A stretch of 55,307 bases of DNA from an uncultured Muribaculaceae bacterium (GCA_910586595.1 CAJUJB010000017.1:1-55307); one strand, 5' to 3'; shown: positions 26,527 through 35,911, counted from the stretch's first letter. Notes: generated by a model from the letters alone, not told the origin. Program-made: numbers and translations.

Positions 26527-27759
26527 TCAGTCGCGGGGGGCGAAGAAGAGACATGCGTCTCCGTAGCTCAGGAAACGGTAACCGTTGTCGAGGGCATGTG
26601 TGTATATTTCGCGCCATGCATCGCCAAGGAAGGCTGACACGAGCAGTAGAAGTGTAGACTGAGGTTGATGGAAATTTGTGACCATCGCGTCGACTATGCG
26701 GTAACGGTAAGAAGGCGCTATGATTATCCGGGTACGGCCCACAAGAGTCGAATCGCCTTTCTCATCAAGCCATTTTATGATTGCCTGCAATGAATCACGG
26801 GCACTAAGGGCGCCGGAGTTGGCGTCATATGGGGTCCATTGAGCTAACTCTCCGGTCCATTTGCCGGCGGCAATCATGCATCCGATATGGTAAAGACTCT
26901 CCAGGGTTCTGACAGACGTTGTGCCGACGGCAACTACTGGGCGATTGCCTACACATTCTGCTAGATCGGATATGAAGTCGCGGTCGACGGCGATAAATTC
27001 GCTGTGCATGTCGTGACCACCGATTGTGTCGGCTTTGACAGGGCGGAAGGTGCCGGCACCAACATGCAGCGTCACTTCGCGCCGCTCGATTCCGGCATCA
27101 TCAAGAGCCTCAAGTAATGCGGGGGTGAAGTGGAGCCCTGCTGTCGGAGCTGCCACAGAACCATCTATATGGCTGTAGACTGTCTGATAATCGGTGGAGT
27201 CGGATTCCTCCGAGCGTCGGTTGAGGTACGGAGGGATGGGTATTTCACCCACAGCTGAGATGATGTCGGAGAAACTAAGGGCCGGATTATCCCATGCGAA
27301 GCGTATACTTTGCGATTTATCGGGAGCTGTCGGCACCGGGAGGCGCTCAGCAGTGAGGCAGGTCTTTCCTGCCGGAGTCTCGATATTCATTTCGAGGCAT
27401 CCCTCTTTCCATTTTTTTGAATTTCCAACCAGGCACTGCCAAGAACATTCTTTGCGCGATGCGAATGCCTGCTCATAATCGGCGGGGGAGTGGGGCTCGA
27501 GGCAGAAAATCTCTATAGCTGCCCCCGTTGACTTGGTAAAGCGCAGGCGGGCATTGATCACGCGTGTGTTGTTATACACCAGCATGGCACCGGCAGGCAA
27601 TAATTCCGGCAATTCATGGAAGATATGGTCGGTGATGGCACCGTTGCGGAACTGCAGAAGCTTGCAGGTGTCGCGGAGTGCGAGAGGATGCTTGGCTATG
27701 CGCTCGTCGGGGAGAGGGTAGTTATATTCTTCAATTGAGATGTTGCGGGGATCTGTCAT
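26527..27759 (-). CDS. queA: tRNA preQ1(34) S-adenosylmethionine ribosyltransferase-isomerase
   Basis: Transfers and isomerises the ribosyl moiety of SAM onto preQ1 in tRNA to give epoxyqueuosine. The 410-residue protein shows the family signatures YNYPLPDERIAKHPLALRD near the start, MLVYNNTRVINARL, the VGEIPIPPYLNR segment, YQTVYSHIDGSVAAPTAGLHFT, LHVGAGTFRPVKAD and, near the C-terminus, TNFHQPQSTLLLLVSAFLG. It is longer than the 350-residue E. coli enzyme, as usual in Bacteroidetes. It has its own promoter and probably carries the Ntn-hydrolase gene in the same transcript. Confidence 0.97.
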   Translation of the reverse strand: MTDPRNISIEEYNYPLPDERIAKHPLALRDTCKLLQFRNGAITDHIFHELPELLPAGAMLVYNNTRVINARLRFTKSTGAAIEIFCLEPHSPADYEQAFASRKECSWQCLVGNSKKWKEGCLEMNIETPAGKTCLTAERLPVPTAPDKSQSIRFAWDNPALSFSDIISAVGEIPIPPYLNRRSEESDSTDYQTVYSHIDGSVAAPTAGLHFTPALLEALDDAGIERREVTLHVGAGTFRPVKADTIGGHDMHSEFIAVDRDFISDLAECVGNRPVVAVGTTSVRTLESLYHIGCMIAAGKWTGELAQWTPYDANSGALSARDSLQAIIKWLDEKGDSTLVGRTRIIIAPSYRYRIVDAMVTNFHQPQSTLLLLVSAFLGDAWREIYTHALDNGYRFLSYGDACLFFAPRD

Positions 27760-27778
27760 TATATTCCTGAAATTTGCA

Positions 27779-27810
27779 CAAAGTTAGCGAAAACCATTTT
27801 TACAGGCAAG
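27779..27810 (-). promoter_or_regulatory. Predicted promoter of queA
   Basis: Minus strand -7 TAACTTTG (27779-27786) and -33 TTG (within 27807-27810), spacing 20 bp; the start codon follows about 20 nt after the -7 box. Confidence 0.6.
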
Positions 27811-27817
27811 AGAGTCA

Positions 27818-27849
27818 AATAAAATTACCCGGCAAAACAGCAGCCGGGT
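27818..27849 (-). terminator. Intrinsic terminator after the PepSY-like gene
   Basis: Minus strand ACCCGGC (27843-27849), 9-nt loop, GCCGGGT (27827-27833), then AATTTTATTT. Ends the kinase-regulator-PepSY operon before the queA promoter. Confidence 0.75.
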
Positions 27850-27893
27850 GACTGCCTTTGCCGGGTGGTGATGACATAGGGTAGGATGCAACC

Positions 27894-28385
27894 TTATTTT
27901 CCAGGACGGCCTTGGCCTTGGCCTCGACCTTGGCCGCCGTGCTGACGGGCGGGCATGGGTTTCCCGTCTTCAGTCAATTTGAGTTCGGTTCCGTTGGTAA
28001 GTTCAACTTCATATCCACCGCGCTTGCGGGAAATCTCTTTGATGGCGAGACCGGAGTAAGAATCTTTTACAAGCTTAGCGATGCCTTCGGGTACAATAGC
28101 GTCAGGCACGGCCTGACCGTGAGCGGCCTTTACTTCTTTCCAGTTGCCATCGGAAGTGAAGTCGATTTCAGCTCCGCTGTTAAGATCGACCTCATACTCA
28201 GTGCCACGGCGACCTTGGTCACTTTCCGCTTTGCGGATTGCATCGCCGGGGAAATGTTTTGCAATGAAATCCCGGGCAGTCTGAGGAAGTTGGTTCTCGG
28301 CAATACGTGTGCCAGCATAGACGCTTGCAGAGAAGGCCATCACAACTGCCACTAAGGTGAGAAGTGTACGTTTCATCTTTTTCAA
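27894..28385 (-). CDS. Secreted PepSY-like (DUF2874-type) protein
   Basis: Small secreted protein of 163 residues. A signal peptide (cleavage after VYAG or SVYA, about 23-25) is followed by two similar beta-beta repeats: GTEYEVDLNSGAEIDFTSDG and GGYEVELTNGTELKLTEDG, the pattern of the PepSY-like/BLIP-like fold found in tandem in Bacteroidetes. The C-terminus is a Gln/Gly/Arg tail (QHGGQGRGQGQGRPGK). Its ATG overlaps the stop of the LytTR regulator by 4 bp, and an alternative start is Met4. Being translationally coupled to a two-component system suggests that it is a sensor partner or modulator of the kinase in the periplasm (inference). Confidence 0.85.
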   Translation of the reverse strand: MKKMKRTLLTLVAVVMAFSASVYAGTRIAENQLPQTARDFIAKHFPGDAIRKAESDQGRRGTEYEVDLNSGAEIDFTSDGNWKEVKAAHGQAVPDAIVPEGIAKLVKDSYSGLAIKEISRKRGGYEVELTNGTELKLTEDGKPMPARQHGGQGRGQGQGRPGK

Positions 28386-29089
28386 TAGTTTGATTGGTTA
28401 AATAATGCGTTGAATGTCGACAGATATTTCCGGCCGACAGGAATCGGCTGGGGAAGGTCTTTCAGGAATAGTCTTCTGCTCGAATACCGCTCTACGGCGC
28501 TGACCGCTATGATATACGAGCGGTGTACACGCGCAAAGAGATGTGTTGGCAACATGGCTTCCATCTCCTTCATCGTAATCTGCGATACAATCATCGGAAG
28601 ATCTTCGCGGATTATTTTCACGTAGTTGTCCATCGCCTCGATATATATTATCGAGTCAAGGTCGATTACCACGTTTTTGTGTTCCATTTTCACCGTTATC
28701 GTCTGGGCTGTGGCCGGAGCAGATGGCTGACGGTGAGCCGTGAGCCATGCGGCAGCCTTATCGATTGCATGCTCGAAGCGCTCGAAAAATATGGGCTTGT
28801 GTAGAAAATCGACGGCGTCTACATTGAAGCCTTCCAGAGCGTATTGGGCATAAGCCGTAGTGAATATCAGGCAAGTTCCTTCGGGCAATTGCCGTGCCAG
28901 ATCAAGCCCGTTGTGGGAGTTCATCTCGATGTCAAGGAACACAATGTCAGGTCGGGTGACGGCAATTCGCTCCATGCCCTCGACGGGTGAGGAATAACAC
29001 TCAACCGTAAGGCCGCCATGACGATTGCAATGTTGCTCGATTATGCTCAGAGCTATAGGCTCGTCATCTATCGCGATACATGTGATCAT
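28382..29089 (-). CDS. LytTR-family response regulator
   Basis: DNA-binding response regulator of 235 residues. The receiver domain (1-120) has acidic residues D8 and D9, phospho-acceptor D53 in IVFLDIEM, the Thr of IFTTAYAQYA and the Lys of FLHKP. The LytTR domain (about 130-235) shows the typical DSIIYIEAMDNYVKII and FARVHRSYIIAVSAV. It overlaps the kinase upstream and the PepSY-like gene downstream by 4 bp each. Likely regulates its own operon or the divergent RND pump, but no target site can be named. Confidence 0.94.
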   Translation of the reverse strand: MITCIAIDDEPIALSIIEQHCNRHGGLTVECYSSPVEGMERIAVTRPDIVFLDIEMNSHNGLDLARQLPEGTCLIFTTAYAQYALEGFNVDAVDFLHKPIFFERFEHAIDKAAAWLTAHRQPSAPATAQTITVKMEHKNVVIDLDSIIYIEAMDNYVKIIREDLPMIVSQITMKEMEAMLPTHLFARVHRSYIIAVSAVERYSSRRLFLKDLPQPIPVGRKYLSTFNALFNQSNY

Positions 29090-30105
29090 TTTTCGAGTTG
29101 GATTATAAGATTTACCAAATATTTATCATTCTCTTCTCTGATGGAGAGCTCGTGACGCCCGGGGTAGAGGAGCCGGAGCCTCCGTCGGCAATTTTCTATA
29201 CCCATATGCTCGCCGATACGCTTCACCGGGAAGATGCGATTGGAGGTTTTAAGCTCAAGAACGGCCGAGCGTTCTATAAGCGATATCGAGATGGTGCTCG
29301 GCTCGACAGGTGACACTCCATGCTTGAAACAGTTCTCGACAAATGTGACAAGCAGCATCGGGGGCACGGAAAGGCCTTCGTCGGCAATCTCGACTGTCAG
29401 AGAGACTTTGGTGGTGTGACTCAACCGCAAGGACTGAATCTCGACAAACTGCCGGATATATTCGGCCTCGGCGGCTAATGGAATGAAATCGCAATGTGAG
29501 GAGGTGTGTATGTGGCGCATCATCGATATGAACTTTTCGAGCGAAGGCAGGGCGTTGGGGCTCTGGGTGAGGAAAAGTCCATAGAGTGAGTTGAGGGTGT
29601 TGAACATGAAGTGTGGCTTGATCTGGGCTTTGTATAGCTCGATCTCGGCGCGGTCACGCTCAGCTTCAACTGCCCGGCGGCTGGTGCGCTGGCGGGCGGC
29701 TTCGGTCAGTAGTCCTACAGCGAAACTGAAGGCCTCGACGATCATGAACAGCGACCAGACAGCCTGCTGGTAGGGCAGCACTACGGGCAGTACACGGGCT
29801 ATGCCTACATCAAGTACATTAGGCTTCGGAATATATAAAGTTATACGCGACAGCGATGCGGTAATTACCAGCGATAAAATAATCAATATAATTCCAGTAG
29901 CCTTACGGCGGCCGGTGGCGAAGAGGCAGGGAACGGTGAGCAGACGGTTGATGAAATAGAGCGCATACAACCATATCCCTACCGAGATGACGTACCACTG
30001 GAAGTTGTGGAACCATCGCTCTATAGGAAAAATCAGAGCCATCACGGGAAGAACCGCAAGACAGAAGGCGAGATCAATGTAAGTCGCTACATTTTTCATT
30101 GTCAC
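29086..30105 (-). CDS. LytS/YehU-type sensor histidine kinase
   Basis: Inner-membrane sensor kinase of 339 residues with four predicted membrane helices (about 9-28, 36-58, 70-92, 108-132), a short coiled coil (RRAVEAERDRAEIELYKAQ) and a His_kinase domain with the phosphorylated His165 in QIKPHFMFNTLNSLYGL. The ATPase half has VPPMLLVTFVENCFKHG (N box) and GIENCRRRLRLLYPG. No large extracytoplasmic domain is present, so sensing would involve the membrane part or a partner protein such as the downstream PepSY-like product. Start could be Met3. Confidence 0.92.
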   Translation of the reverse strand: MTMKNVATYIDLAFCLAVLPVMALIFPIERWFHNFQWYVISVGIWLYALYFINRLLTVPCLFATGRRKATGIILIILSLVITASLSRITLYIPKPNVLDVGIARVLPVVLPYQQAVWSLFMIVEAFSFAVGLLTEAARQRTSRRAVEAERDRAEIELYKAQIKPHFMFNTLNSLYGLFLTQSPNALPSLEKFISMMRHIHTSSHCDFIPLAAEAEYIRQFVEIQSLRLSHTTKVSLTVEIADEGLSVPPMLLVTFVENCFKHGVSPVEPSTISISLIERSAVLELKTSNRIFPVKRIGEHMGIENCRRRLRLLYPGRHELSIREENDKYLVNLIIQLEK

Positions 30106-30115
30106 TTTGTGGGTG

Positions 30116-30123
30116 CAAAGATA
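30116..30123 (-). promoter_or_regulatory. Predicted -7 box of the kinase operon
   Basis: Minus strand TATCTTTG, full consensus, 10 nt before the start codon; no recognisable -33 TTTG. Confidence 0.5.
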
Positions 30124-30184
30124 AGCAAAATTCTCACTATAATTTTAACATGTTTGTTGCGTTTACCATCAGTTTGTGAGCGTT

Positions 30185-30218
30185 TGCCAAGTGGAACGAC
30201 CGCATCTTTTGGCATGCC
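30185..30218. promoter_or_regulatory. Inverted repeat around the -33 box of the RND pump
   Basis: TGCCAA (30185-30190) and TTGGCA (30209-30214) form a 6-bp inverted repeat with 18-nt spacing, and GGCATGCC (30211-30218) is a perfect 8-bp palindrome overlapping the second arm. Both overlap the -33 element of the pump promoter, a suitable position for a regulator. Confidence 0.4.
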
Positions 30219-30238
30219 GGCAATAAGGCGTATTTTTG
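30208..30238 (+). promoter_or_regulatory. Predicted promoter of the RND pump
   Basis: TTTG at 30208-30211 and TATTTTTG at 30231-30238, spacing 19 bp. Transcription would begin near 30245, about 19 nt before the start codon. Confidence 0.72.
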
Positions 30239-30263
30239 CACTGATTTTATGCGAGTATCCTGA

Positions 30264-33200
30264 ATGACAGTTAAAACTTTTATCGACCGACCTATTCTCG
30301 CCGGAGTGATTTCGGTGCTGATTGTCGCATTGGGGGTAATGGGCTTATTACAGCTGCCTATCGAGCAGTTTCCAAACATAGCTCCACCAACAGTGCGCGT
30401 GTCGGCCACCTATACCGGAGCCAACGCGGAGACGGTGCTCAAAAGTGTGATTGTGCCTCTGGAGGAATCGCTGAATGGTGTGGAAGACATGATGTATATG
30501 ACGTCGACGGCTACCAATACCGGTACAGCGACGATAACCGTATATTTCAAGCAAGGCACCGATGCCGATATGGCAGTTGTCAATGTGCAGAACCGCGTAG
30601 CCTCAGCTCAAGGCCTTCTGCCTGCAGAGGTAACCAAGAGCGGTGTCACGGTGAGGAAGAGGCAGAACAGCACGCTTAAAACCATCACACTGTATAGCCC
30701 GACAGATGCCTTCGACTCCAACTTCCTGACGAACTATATGAAAATCAACATCGAGCCTCAGATCTCCCGCATCGGAGGCGTCGGTGAAGTGAATATTTTC
30801 GGAGCTGATTATGCCATGCGCATATGGCTCGATCCGGCCAAGATGTCGCAGTACGGTCTCGTGCCATCGGATATTGACAAGGTGCTGTCTGACCAAAACC
30901 TTGAGTCGCCGACCGGTACGCTTGGTGCCGAGTCGGCCAACACATTCCAGTATGTGCTGAAATACCGCGGACGCTATGAGGATGCTGCCGATTATGAGAA
31001 TATGGTTATCCGCGCACTGCCGGATGGTTCGATACTGAGACTCCGCGACGTGGCTACCATTGAGCTGGGCGCAGTCAACTATGCCATGCTTAGCTCGACC
31101 AGCGGCCACCCCGGTGCGAATGCCATGATCGCCCAGACCGCAGGGTCGAATGCAAATGAAGTGATTACTGAGATAGACCGCACACTTGCGGAAATCCGGG
31201 CTAGTCTCCCGGAAGGAATGGTTCTGACCGACATCTCGAGTACTAAAGACTTTCTTGACGCATCGATAGACAAGGTTATCGAAACGCTGGTTATAGCGAT
31301 TCTGCTCGTTGTGCTGGTGGTGTATCTCTTCATCCATAACTTCAGGGCGACTCTGATTCCCACCATATCTATCATTGTATCTTTGGTAGGTACTTTTGCC
31401 TTCATTTATGCGGTGGGATTCACACTCAATATGCTGACACTCTTCGCGATTGTGCTGGTTATCGGTACGGTAGTCGATGACTCTGTGGTGGTTGTCGAGG
31501 CCGTGCAGGCAAAATTTGAAGAGGGTCACCATGAACCGTATGAAGCTACCGTAAAGGCCATGGGCGGTCTGTCGGCAGCACTTATAACCACCACGGTGGT
31601 TTTTATGGCCGTATTTATTCCGGTGTGCTTCATGGGAGGAACATCGGGCACATTCTATACTCAGTTCGGTCTCACAATGGCAGTCGCTGTAGGCATATCT
31701 TTGCTCAATGCCATGACTCTGTGCCCGGCTCTGTGTGCACTGCTTATGCGCCATGCCGACCTGACCGGCAAGCAGTCATTCTCTGCCCGATTCCACTATG
31801 CATTCGACAAGTCTTTGTCGGCCGTAACAGCCCAGTACCGCACAGGCATTGTATTTCTTTTCAAGCGTCGGTGGGTTGTGGGAATGCTGTTTGTACTTGC
31901 AGTAGGAGCCTTGGTATGGCTTATGCATACTTCAAAGACCGGTTTGGTTCCACAGGAAGATATGGGAACCATCAGCCTCAACGTGCAGGTTGCCCCAGGT
32001 AGTAATCTTGAAGAAACCGACCGGCTGATGGACGATATAGAGGCTGCCATCTCAAGTATACCTGAAATTTATATTTATTCAAGGGTAACAGGAAAAAATG
32101 CACGCCATGAGCAGTCGGCATCTGCCGGCTCATTCAACATACGCTTGCGCGATTGGAGTCAACGTAAAGACAAAGGACAGGACATTTCAAGCGTCATCGC
32201 GGAGATTTATCGGCGTACGGCCTCCATACCATCGGCACAGATACGCGCATCTCAGTCACCGATGATTTCGGGTTATGGCACAGGCAGCGGATTTGAGTTG
32301 TATGTTCAAGACCGATCCGGAGTTACGACTGACCGCCTTCTGGAGGTGACACGTAGCTTTATTGACTCACTTAATTCATGTCCTCAGATTTCAAGGGCCT
32401 ATACGACTTTCGATACTAAATATCCTCAATATATGGTTGAGGTTGATGCAGCCCAGTGTCTGCGGCATAACGTCTCTCCCTCTGAAGTATTGTCGACACT
32501 TGCCGGATACGTAGGTGGAAGCTACTCCTCGAATCTCAACCGGTTTACAAAACTCTACCGTGTGATGGTGCAGGCTGATCCGGAGAGTCGGCTCGATACG
32601 GAAGCTTTAAAGGGTATGTTTGTACGGACTGGAGACGGCTCGATGGCTCCCGTTTCAAATTTCATTACCCTTACCAGGGTATATGGATCTGAGAGTCTAT
32701 CCCGATTCAATCTCTTCCCCTCAATCGCTGTTTTCGGTGAGCAAGGCGAAGGGTACAGCTCCGGTGAAGCTATCGAGGCCATCAAGACTACCGCATCTAG
32801 GGTACTCCCTACGGGTTTCGGTTATGAATTTGGTGGAATGTCGCGAGAAGAGGCGTCTGCCGGAAATACCACTGTGATTGTCTTTTCGATATGCTTGGCC
32901 TTCATTTATCTCATCTTATGTGCGTTGTATGAGAGTCTTACCATACCGTTTGCGGTGATTGCCGCTGTGCCTTTCGGCCTGGCAGGCAGCTTCCTTTTCG
33001 CACGCTGGTGGGGGCTGGAAAACAATATTTACATGCAGATAGGCCTGATCATGCTTATCGGATTGCTCGCCAAAACTGCCATACTTCTCACCGAATATGC
33101 CTCTGCCCGCCGAAAAGAGGGCATGAGCATAACTATGGCAGCCGTATCGGCAGCCAAAGCGCGCCTAAGGCCAATACTTATGACCTCGCTGGCCATGATT

Positions 33201-33395
33201 TTCGGTATGTTGCCGCTCATGTTCGCTTCTGGAGTAGGCGCCAATGGCAATATCTCTGTCGGAGTGGCTACTGTGGGCGGTCTGTTGATCGGAACAATTG
33301 CCCTCATCTTTATAGTTCCTACTCTATTTGTGGTATTTCAGACCGTGCATGAGCGCATACAACCATCACGCAAGCGTAAACTTTCTAAAGTATAA
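30264..33395 (+). CDS. HAE1-family RND efflux pump (AcrB-like)
   Basis: Inner-membrane proton-driven multidrug transporter. The 1043-residue protein has 12 membrane helices and two large periplasmic loops. The N-terminus TFIDRPILAGVISVLIVALG is typical. The proton relay pair is D405-D406 in VVDDSVVVVEA and the partner Lys is in GLLAKTAILLTEYA near the C-terminal half. Also present are the loop motif VNVQNRVASAQGLLP and the duplicated C-terminal block LRPILMTSLAMIFGMLPL. Neither a periplasmic adaptor nor an outer-membrane channel is adjacent, so partners must come from elsewhere, for example the TolC-type gene at 9586. It is divergent from the kinase-LytTR-PepSY operon, suggesting that it may be a target of that system. 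Confidence 0.95.
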   Translation: MTVKTFIDRPILAGVISVLIVALGVMGLLQLPIEQFPNIAPPTVRVSATYTGANAETVLKSVIVPLEESLNGVEDMMYMTSTATNTGTATITVYFKQGTDADMAVVNVQNRVASAQGLLPAEVTKSGVTVRKRQNSTLKTITLYSPTDAFDSNFLTNYMKINIEPQISRIGGVGEVNIFGADYAMRIWLDPAKMSQYGLVPSDIDKVLSDQNLESPTGTLGAESANTFQYVLKYRGRYEDAADYENMVIRALPDGSILRLRDVATIELGAVNYAMLSSTSGHPGANAMIAQTAGSNANEVITEIDRTLAEIRASLPEGMVLTDISSTKDFLDASIDKVIETLVIAILLVVLVVYLFIHNFRATLIPTISIIVSLVGTFAFIYAVGFTLNMLTLFAIVLVIGTVVDDSVVVVEAVQAKFEEGHHEPYEATVKAMGGLSAALITTTVVFMAVFIPVCFMGGTSGTFYTQFGLTMAVAVGISLLNAMTLCPALCALLMRHADLTGKQSFSARFHYAFDKSLSAVTAQYRTGIVFLFKRRWVVGMLFVLAVGALVWLMHTSKTGLVPQEDMGTISLNVQVAPGSNLEETDRLMDDIEAAISSIPEIYIYSRVTGKNARHEQSASAGSFNIRLRDWSQRKDKGQDISSVIAEIYRRTASIPSAQIRASQSPMISGYGTGSGFELYVQDRSGVTTDRLLEVTRSFIDSLNSCPQISRAYTTFDTKYPQYMVEVDAAQCLRHNVSPSEVLSTLAGYVGGSYSSNLNRFTKLYRVMVQADPESRLDTEALKGMFVRTGDGSMAPVSNFITLTRVYGSESLSRFNLFPSIAVFGEQGEGYSSGEAIEAIKTTASRVLPTGFGYEFGGMSREEASAGNTTVIVFSICLAFIYLILCALYESLTIPFAVIAAVPFGLAGSFLFARWWGLENNIYMQIGLIMLIGLLAKTAILLTEYASARRKEGMSITMAAVSAAKARLRPILMTSLAMIFGMLPLMFASGVGANGNISVGVATVGGLLIGTIALIFIVPTLFVVFQTVHERIQPSRKRKLSKV

Positions 33396-33426
33396 TAAGT
33401 ATATAAAATAAGATGACTACCTAAAA

Positions 33427-33446
33427 GTAAGTAGAAGGCTACTTGC
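33427..33446. repeat. Short hairpin between RND pump and TonB receptor
   Basis: GTAAGTAG and CTACTTGC form an 8-bp stem with one G-U pair and loop AAGG. No T-tract follows, so it is not a convincing terminator. Confidence 0.3.
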
Positions 33447-33485
33447 AAGGGTGGGTCGCTTGCGATAAAATACTCAATTTTCGGG

Positions 33486-33517
33486 ATTGTGGAGACTCTG
33501 TTAAATGCCGAACTTTG
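33486..33517 (+). promoter_or_regulatory. Predicted promoter of the xus-like operon
   Basis: ATTG at 33486-33489 and GAACTTTG at 33510-33517 (7 of 8 positions if the first T is counted as a mismatch), 20 bp apart. Start codon about 22 nt after the -7 box. No Fur-type palindrome was recognised. Confidence 0.45.
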
Positions 33518-33538
33518 CAGTGTTAAAACAATTAATTT

Positions 33539-35911
33539 ATGATTCTTTATAAGAAGTTAGTTGCATTTTTCTTTGTAATAACAATAGGCTGTCTGCTTGC
33601 ATCAGCCAAAACAGAAGAGGGAATGATTTCAGGAAAGGTACTGTCGCAGGATGGTGAACCTCTTGATTATGTAAGCGTATTTTTTAAGGGCACATCCTAT
33701 ATGTGCTCCACCAATGATAAAGGCCTTTATCACCTCAAGGCACCGGCCGGAGAATATACTATGGTCATCTCCTCGGTCGGTTACGAACAGCAGGAACACA
33801 AGATAAAATTGAAAGCCGGCGAACGCGCCAAGCTTAACGTGAAGATGAAGTCTTCAGCCCAGCTTGCTGAGGTGATTGTTGTAGGAAATCCTATAGCGAA
33901 GGTTAAAAACTCGGCATTCAATGCAACTGCCGTCAATACCCGCGAGCTTGTAAATACCACCAAAACCCTAAGCGAGGCCCTTGCAAAGGCTCCCGGTATG
34001 AAAATCCGCGAGAGTGGAGGCGTCGGCTCTGATATGGCTGTGACGATGGATGGCTTCTCTGGTAAGCATGTGAAGGTATTTATCGATGGTGTACCTCAGG
34101 AGGGCGTAGGCAGTTCATTCGGATTGAATAATATACCAGTCAATTTCGCTGAGCGCATCGAGGTATACCGCGGTGTGGTTCCGGTAGGATTCGGTGCGGA
34201 TGCTATCGGAGGTGTAATCAATATAGTAACACCCCGCCGCCAGCGCCGCTGGTTTATCGATGCATCGTATTCGTATGGCTCATTCAATACCCATAAATCG
34301 TATGTGAATTTTGGCCAGACACTTGCCAACGGGTTCAAGTATGAGATTAATGCCTTCCAGAATTACTCCGACAATAATTATTGGGTCGACACCCCTGTGC
34401 AGGATTTCGAGACAGGTGTGATCAACCGTCGCAAGAAACAGCACGTTCAGCGCTTCAACGACACCTATCATAATGAAGCCGTGGTCGGCAAACTGGGTTT
34501 TGTGAATAAATCATGGGCCGACCGACTTCTGCTCGGTTTCAATTACTCACATATGTATAAAGATGTGCAGACGGGCGTGCGTCAGGAAATTGTCTATGGC
34601 CAGAAACATCGTCACGGTCATACGCTCATGCCTTCGCTGGAATATGGCAAGCGGAACCTGTTTGTGAAAGGCCTCGACGTATCATTCAATGCCAACTACA
34701 GCCGCAATGCCAATGTAAATGTCGATACGGCTTCTGTAAAATACAACTGGCTCGGCCAGACCGCACCTCTCAACTCTCCCGGCGAGCAGTCGTATCAGTA
34801 CTCGTGTGCCGACAATGATACATGGTCAACCGCCCTTACCCTCAATTATCGGCTGAAGGAGAATCATGTATTTACTGTCAATGACGTGTTCAACGGTTTC
34901 AACCGCTCAAACCGCAATCTTCTGACAGGCAGTCATGACGAGTTCAATAAAGTGACAGATAAAAATATACTCGGTGTTTCATATCGGTATATGCCTAACT
35001 CGAAGGTGAATTTCTCAGTCTTCGGAAAAGAATACCACCAGTATGTTTCTGGCCCGGTTGCAACCACCGTAGCCCAGGATGAATACGAGCTCACAAGCCG
35101 GTCGGACGACTATTTCGGTTTTGGAGCTGCCGGAACCTGGTTCATGCCCCTTGGCTTCCAGTTGAAGGGATCTTACGAAAAAGCTTACCGCCTGCCTACT
35201 ATTGAAGAAATGTTTGGCGACGAAGACCTTGAGCAGGGCGACATCAGCCTTCGCCCGGAGTCGAGCCATAACGTGAATATCAATCTCAGCTTTACCCGTA
35301 ATTTCGGTGTAAATGCGGTGTATGTGGAGGCTGGGTTTATCTATCGCGATACTCGCGACTATATCCAGCGCAACATCCTCGCTCTATCGGGTGGTAAGTC
35401 GGCGGCAACCTACGTGAACTACGGAAAAGTCGACACCAAGGGTTTCAGCGTCTCTGCACGTTACTCTTTCTCGCGCTGGTTCAGTATCGGCGGCAACTTT
35501 ACCCAGATGAACGTACGCGACAATATGCGCACCGGAATGGGCACAACGGCTGCCAATATCTCCTACCGCGAGCGTATGCCTAACCTCCCTTATCTCTTTG
35601 CTGACTCTGACGCCAATTTCTATTGGCATAATCTGGGCCGCAAAGGCAATATGCTCACCGTCACTTACGACAATCAGTATACTCACAGCTTTACATATTA
35701 CGCCGCTAATATCGGTGCTTCAAATGACGACTATACTGTGCCCAACCAGTTTGCTCACAACCTCACCCTCAGCTATAGCCTCTGCAACGGACGGTATAAC
35801 CTTTCTTTCGAGTGCCGGAATTTTACCAATGCAAAGCTTTATGACAATTTCAGTCTCCAGAAAGCCGGTAGGGCATTTTATGGAAAAGTGCGTGTATACT
35901 TTGGAAATTAA
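33539..35911 (+). CDS. xusA: TonB-dependent siderophore receptor, XusA-like
   Basis: Outer-membrane gated receptor that imports ferric siderophores with TonB energy. The 790-residue product has a signal peptide (cleavage after ASA, about residue 23), a CarboxypepD_reg-like beta domain (GMISGKVLSQDGEPLDYVSV to about residue 108), a plug domain (ELVNTTKTLSEALAKAPGMKIRESGG, VFIDGVPQEG, IERIEVYRG-like ERIEVYRGVVPVGFGADAIGGVINIVT) and a 22-strand barrel ending in the aromatic segment RVYFGN. Order and identity of the next two genes (DUF4374 lipoprotein, PepSY membrane protein) match XusA-XusB-XusC of Bacteroides thetaiotaomicron, which uses enterobactin and salmochelin. The symbol is given by context; ligand here is inferred. 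Confidence 0.85.
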   Translation: MILYKKLVAFFFVITIGCLLASAKTEEGMISGKVLSQDGEPLDYVSVFFKGTSYMCSTNDKGLYHLKAPAGEYTMVISSVGYEQQEHKIKLKAGERAKLNVKMKSSAQLAEVIVVGNPIAKVKNSAFNATAVNTRELVNTTKTLSEALAKAPGMKIRESGGVGSDMAVTMDGFSGKHVKVFIDGVPQEGVGSSFGLNNIPVNFAERIEVYRGVVPVGFGADAIGGVINIVTPRRQRRWFIDASYSYGSFNTHKSYVNFGQTLANGFKYEINAFQNYSDNNYWVDTPVQDFETGVINRRKKQHVQRFNDTYHNEAVVGKLGFVNKSWADRLLLGFNYSHMYKDVQTGVRQEIVYGQKHRHGHTLMPSLEYGKRNLFVKGLDVSFNANYSRNANVNVDTASVKYNWLGQTAPLNSPGEQSYQYSCADNDTWSTALTLNYRLKENHVFTVNDVFNGFNRSNRNLLTGSHDEFNKVTDKNILGVSYRYMPNSKVNFSVFGKEYHQYVSGPVATTVAQDEYELTSRSDDYFGFGAAGTWFMPLGFQLKGSYEKAYRLPTIEEMFGDEDLEQGDISLRPESSHNVNINLSFTRNFGVNAVYVEAGFIYRDTRDYIQRNILALSGGKSAATYVNYGKVDTKGFSVSARYSFSRWFSIGGNFTQMNVRDNMRTGMGTTAANISYRERMPNLPYLFADSDANFYWHNLGRKGNMLTVTYDNQYTHSFTYYAANIGASNDDYTVPNQFAHNLTLSYSLCNGRYNLSFECRNFTNAKLYDNFSLQKAGRAFYGKVRVYFGN

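Noticed and set aside
30603..31754. Open minus-strand frame of 383 codons opposite the RND pump
   Set aside because: His- and Arg-rich shadow of a conserved transporter gene; no start context or family motif.
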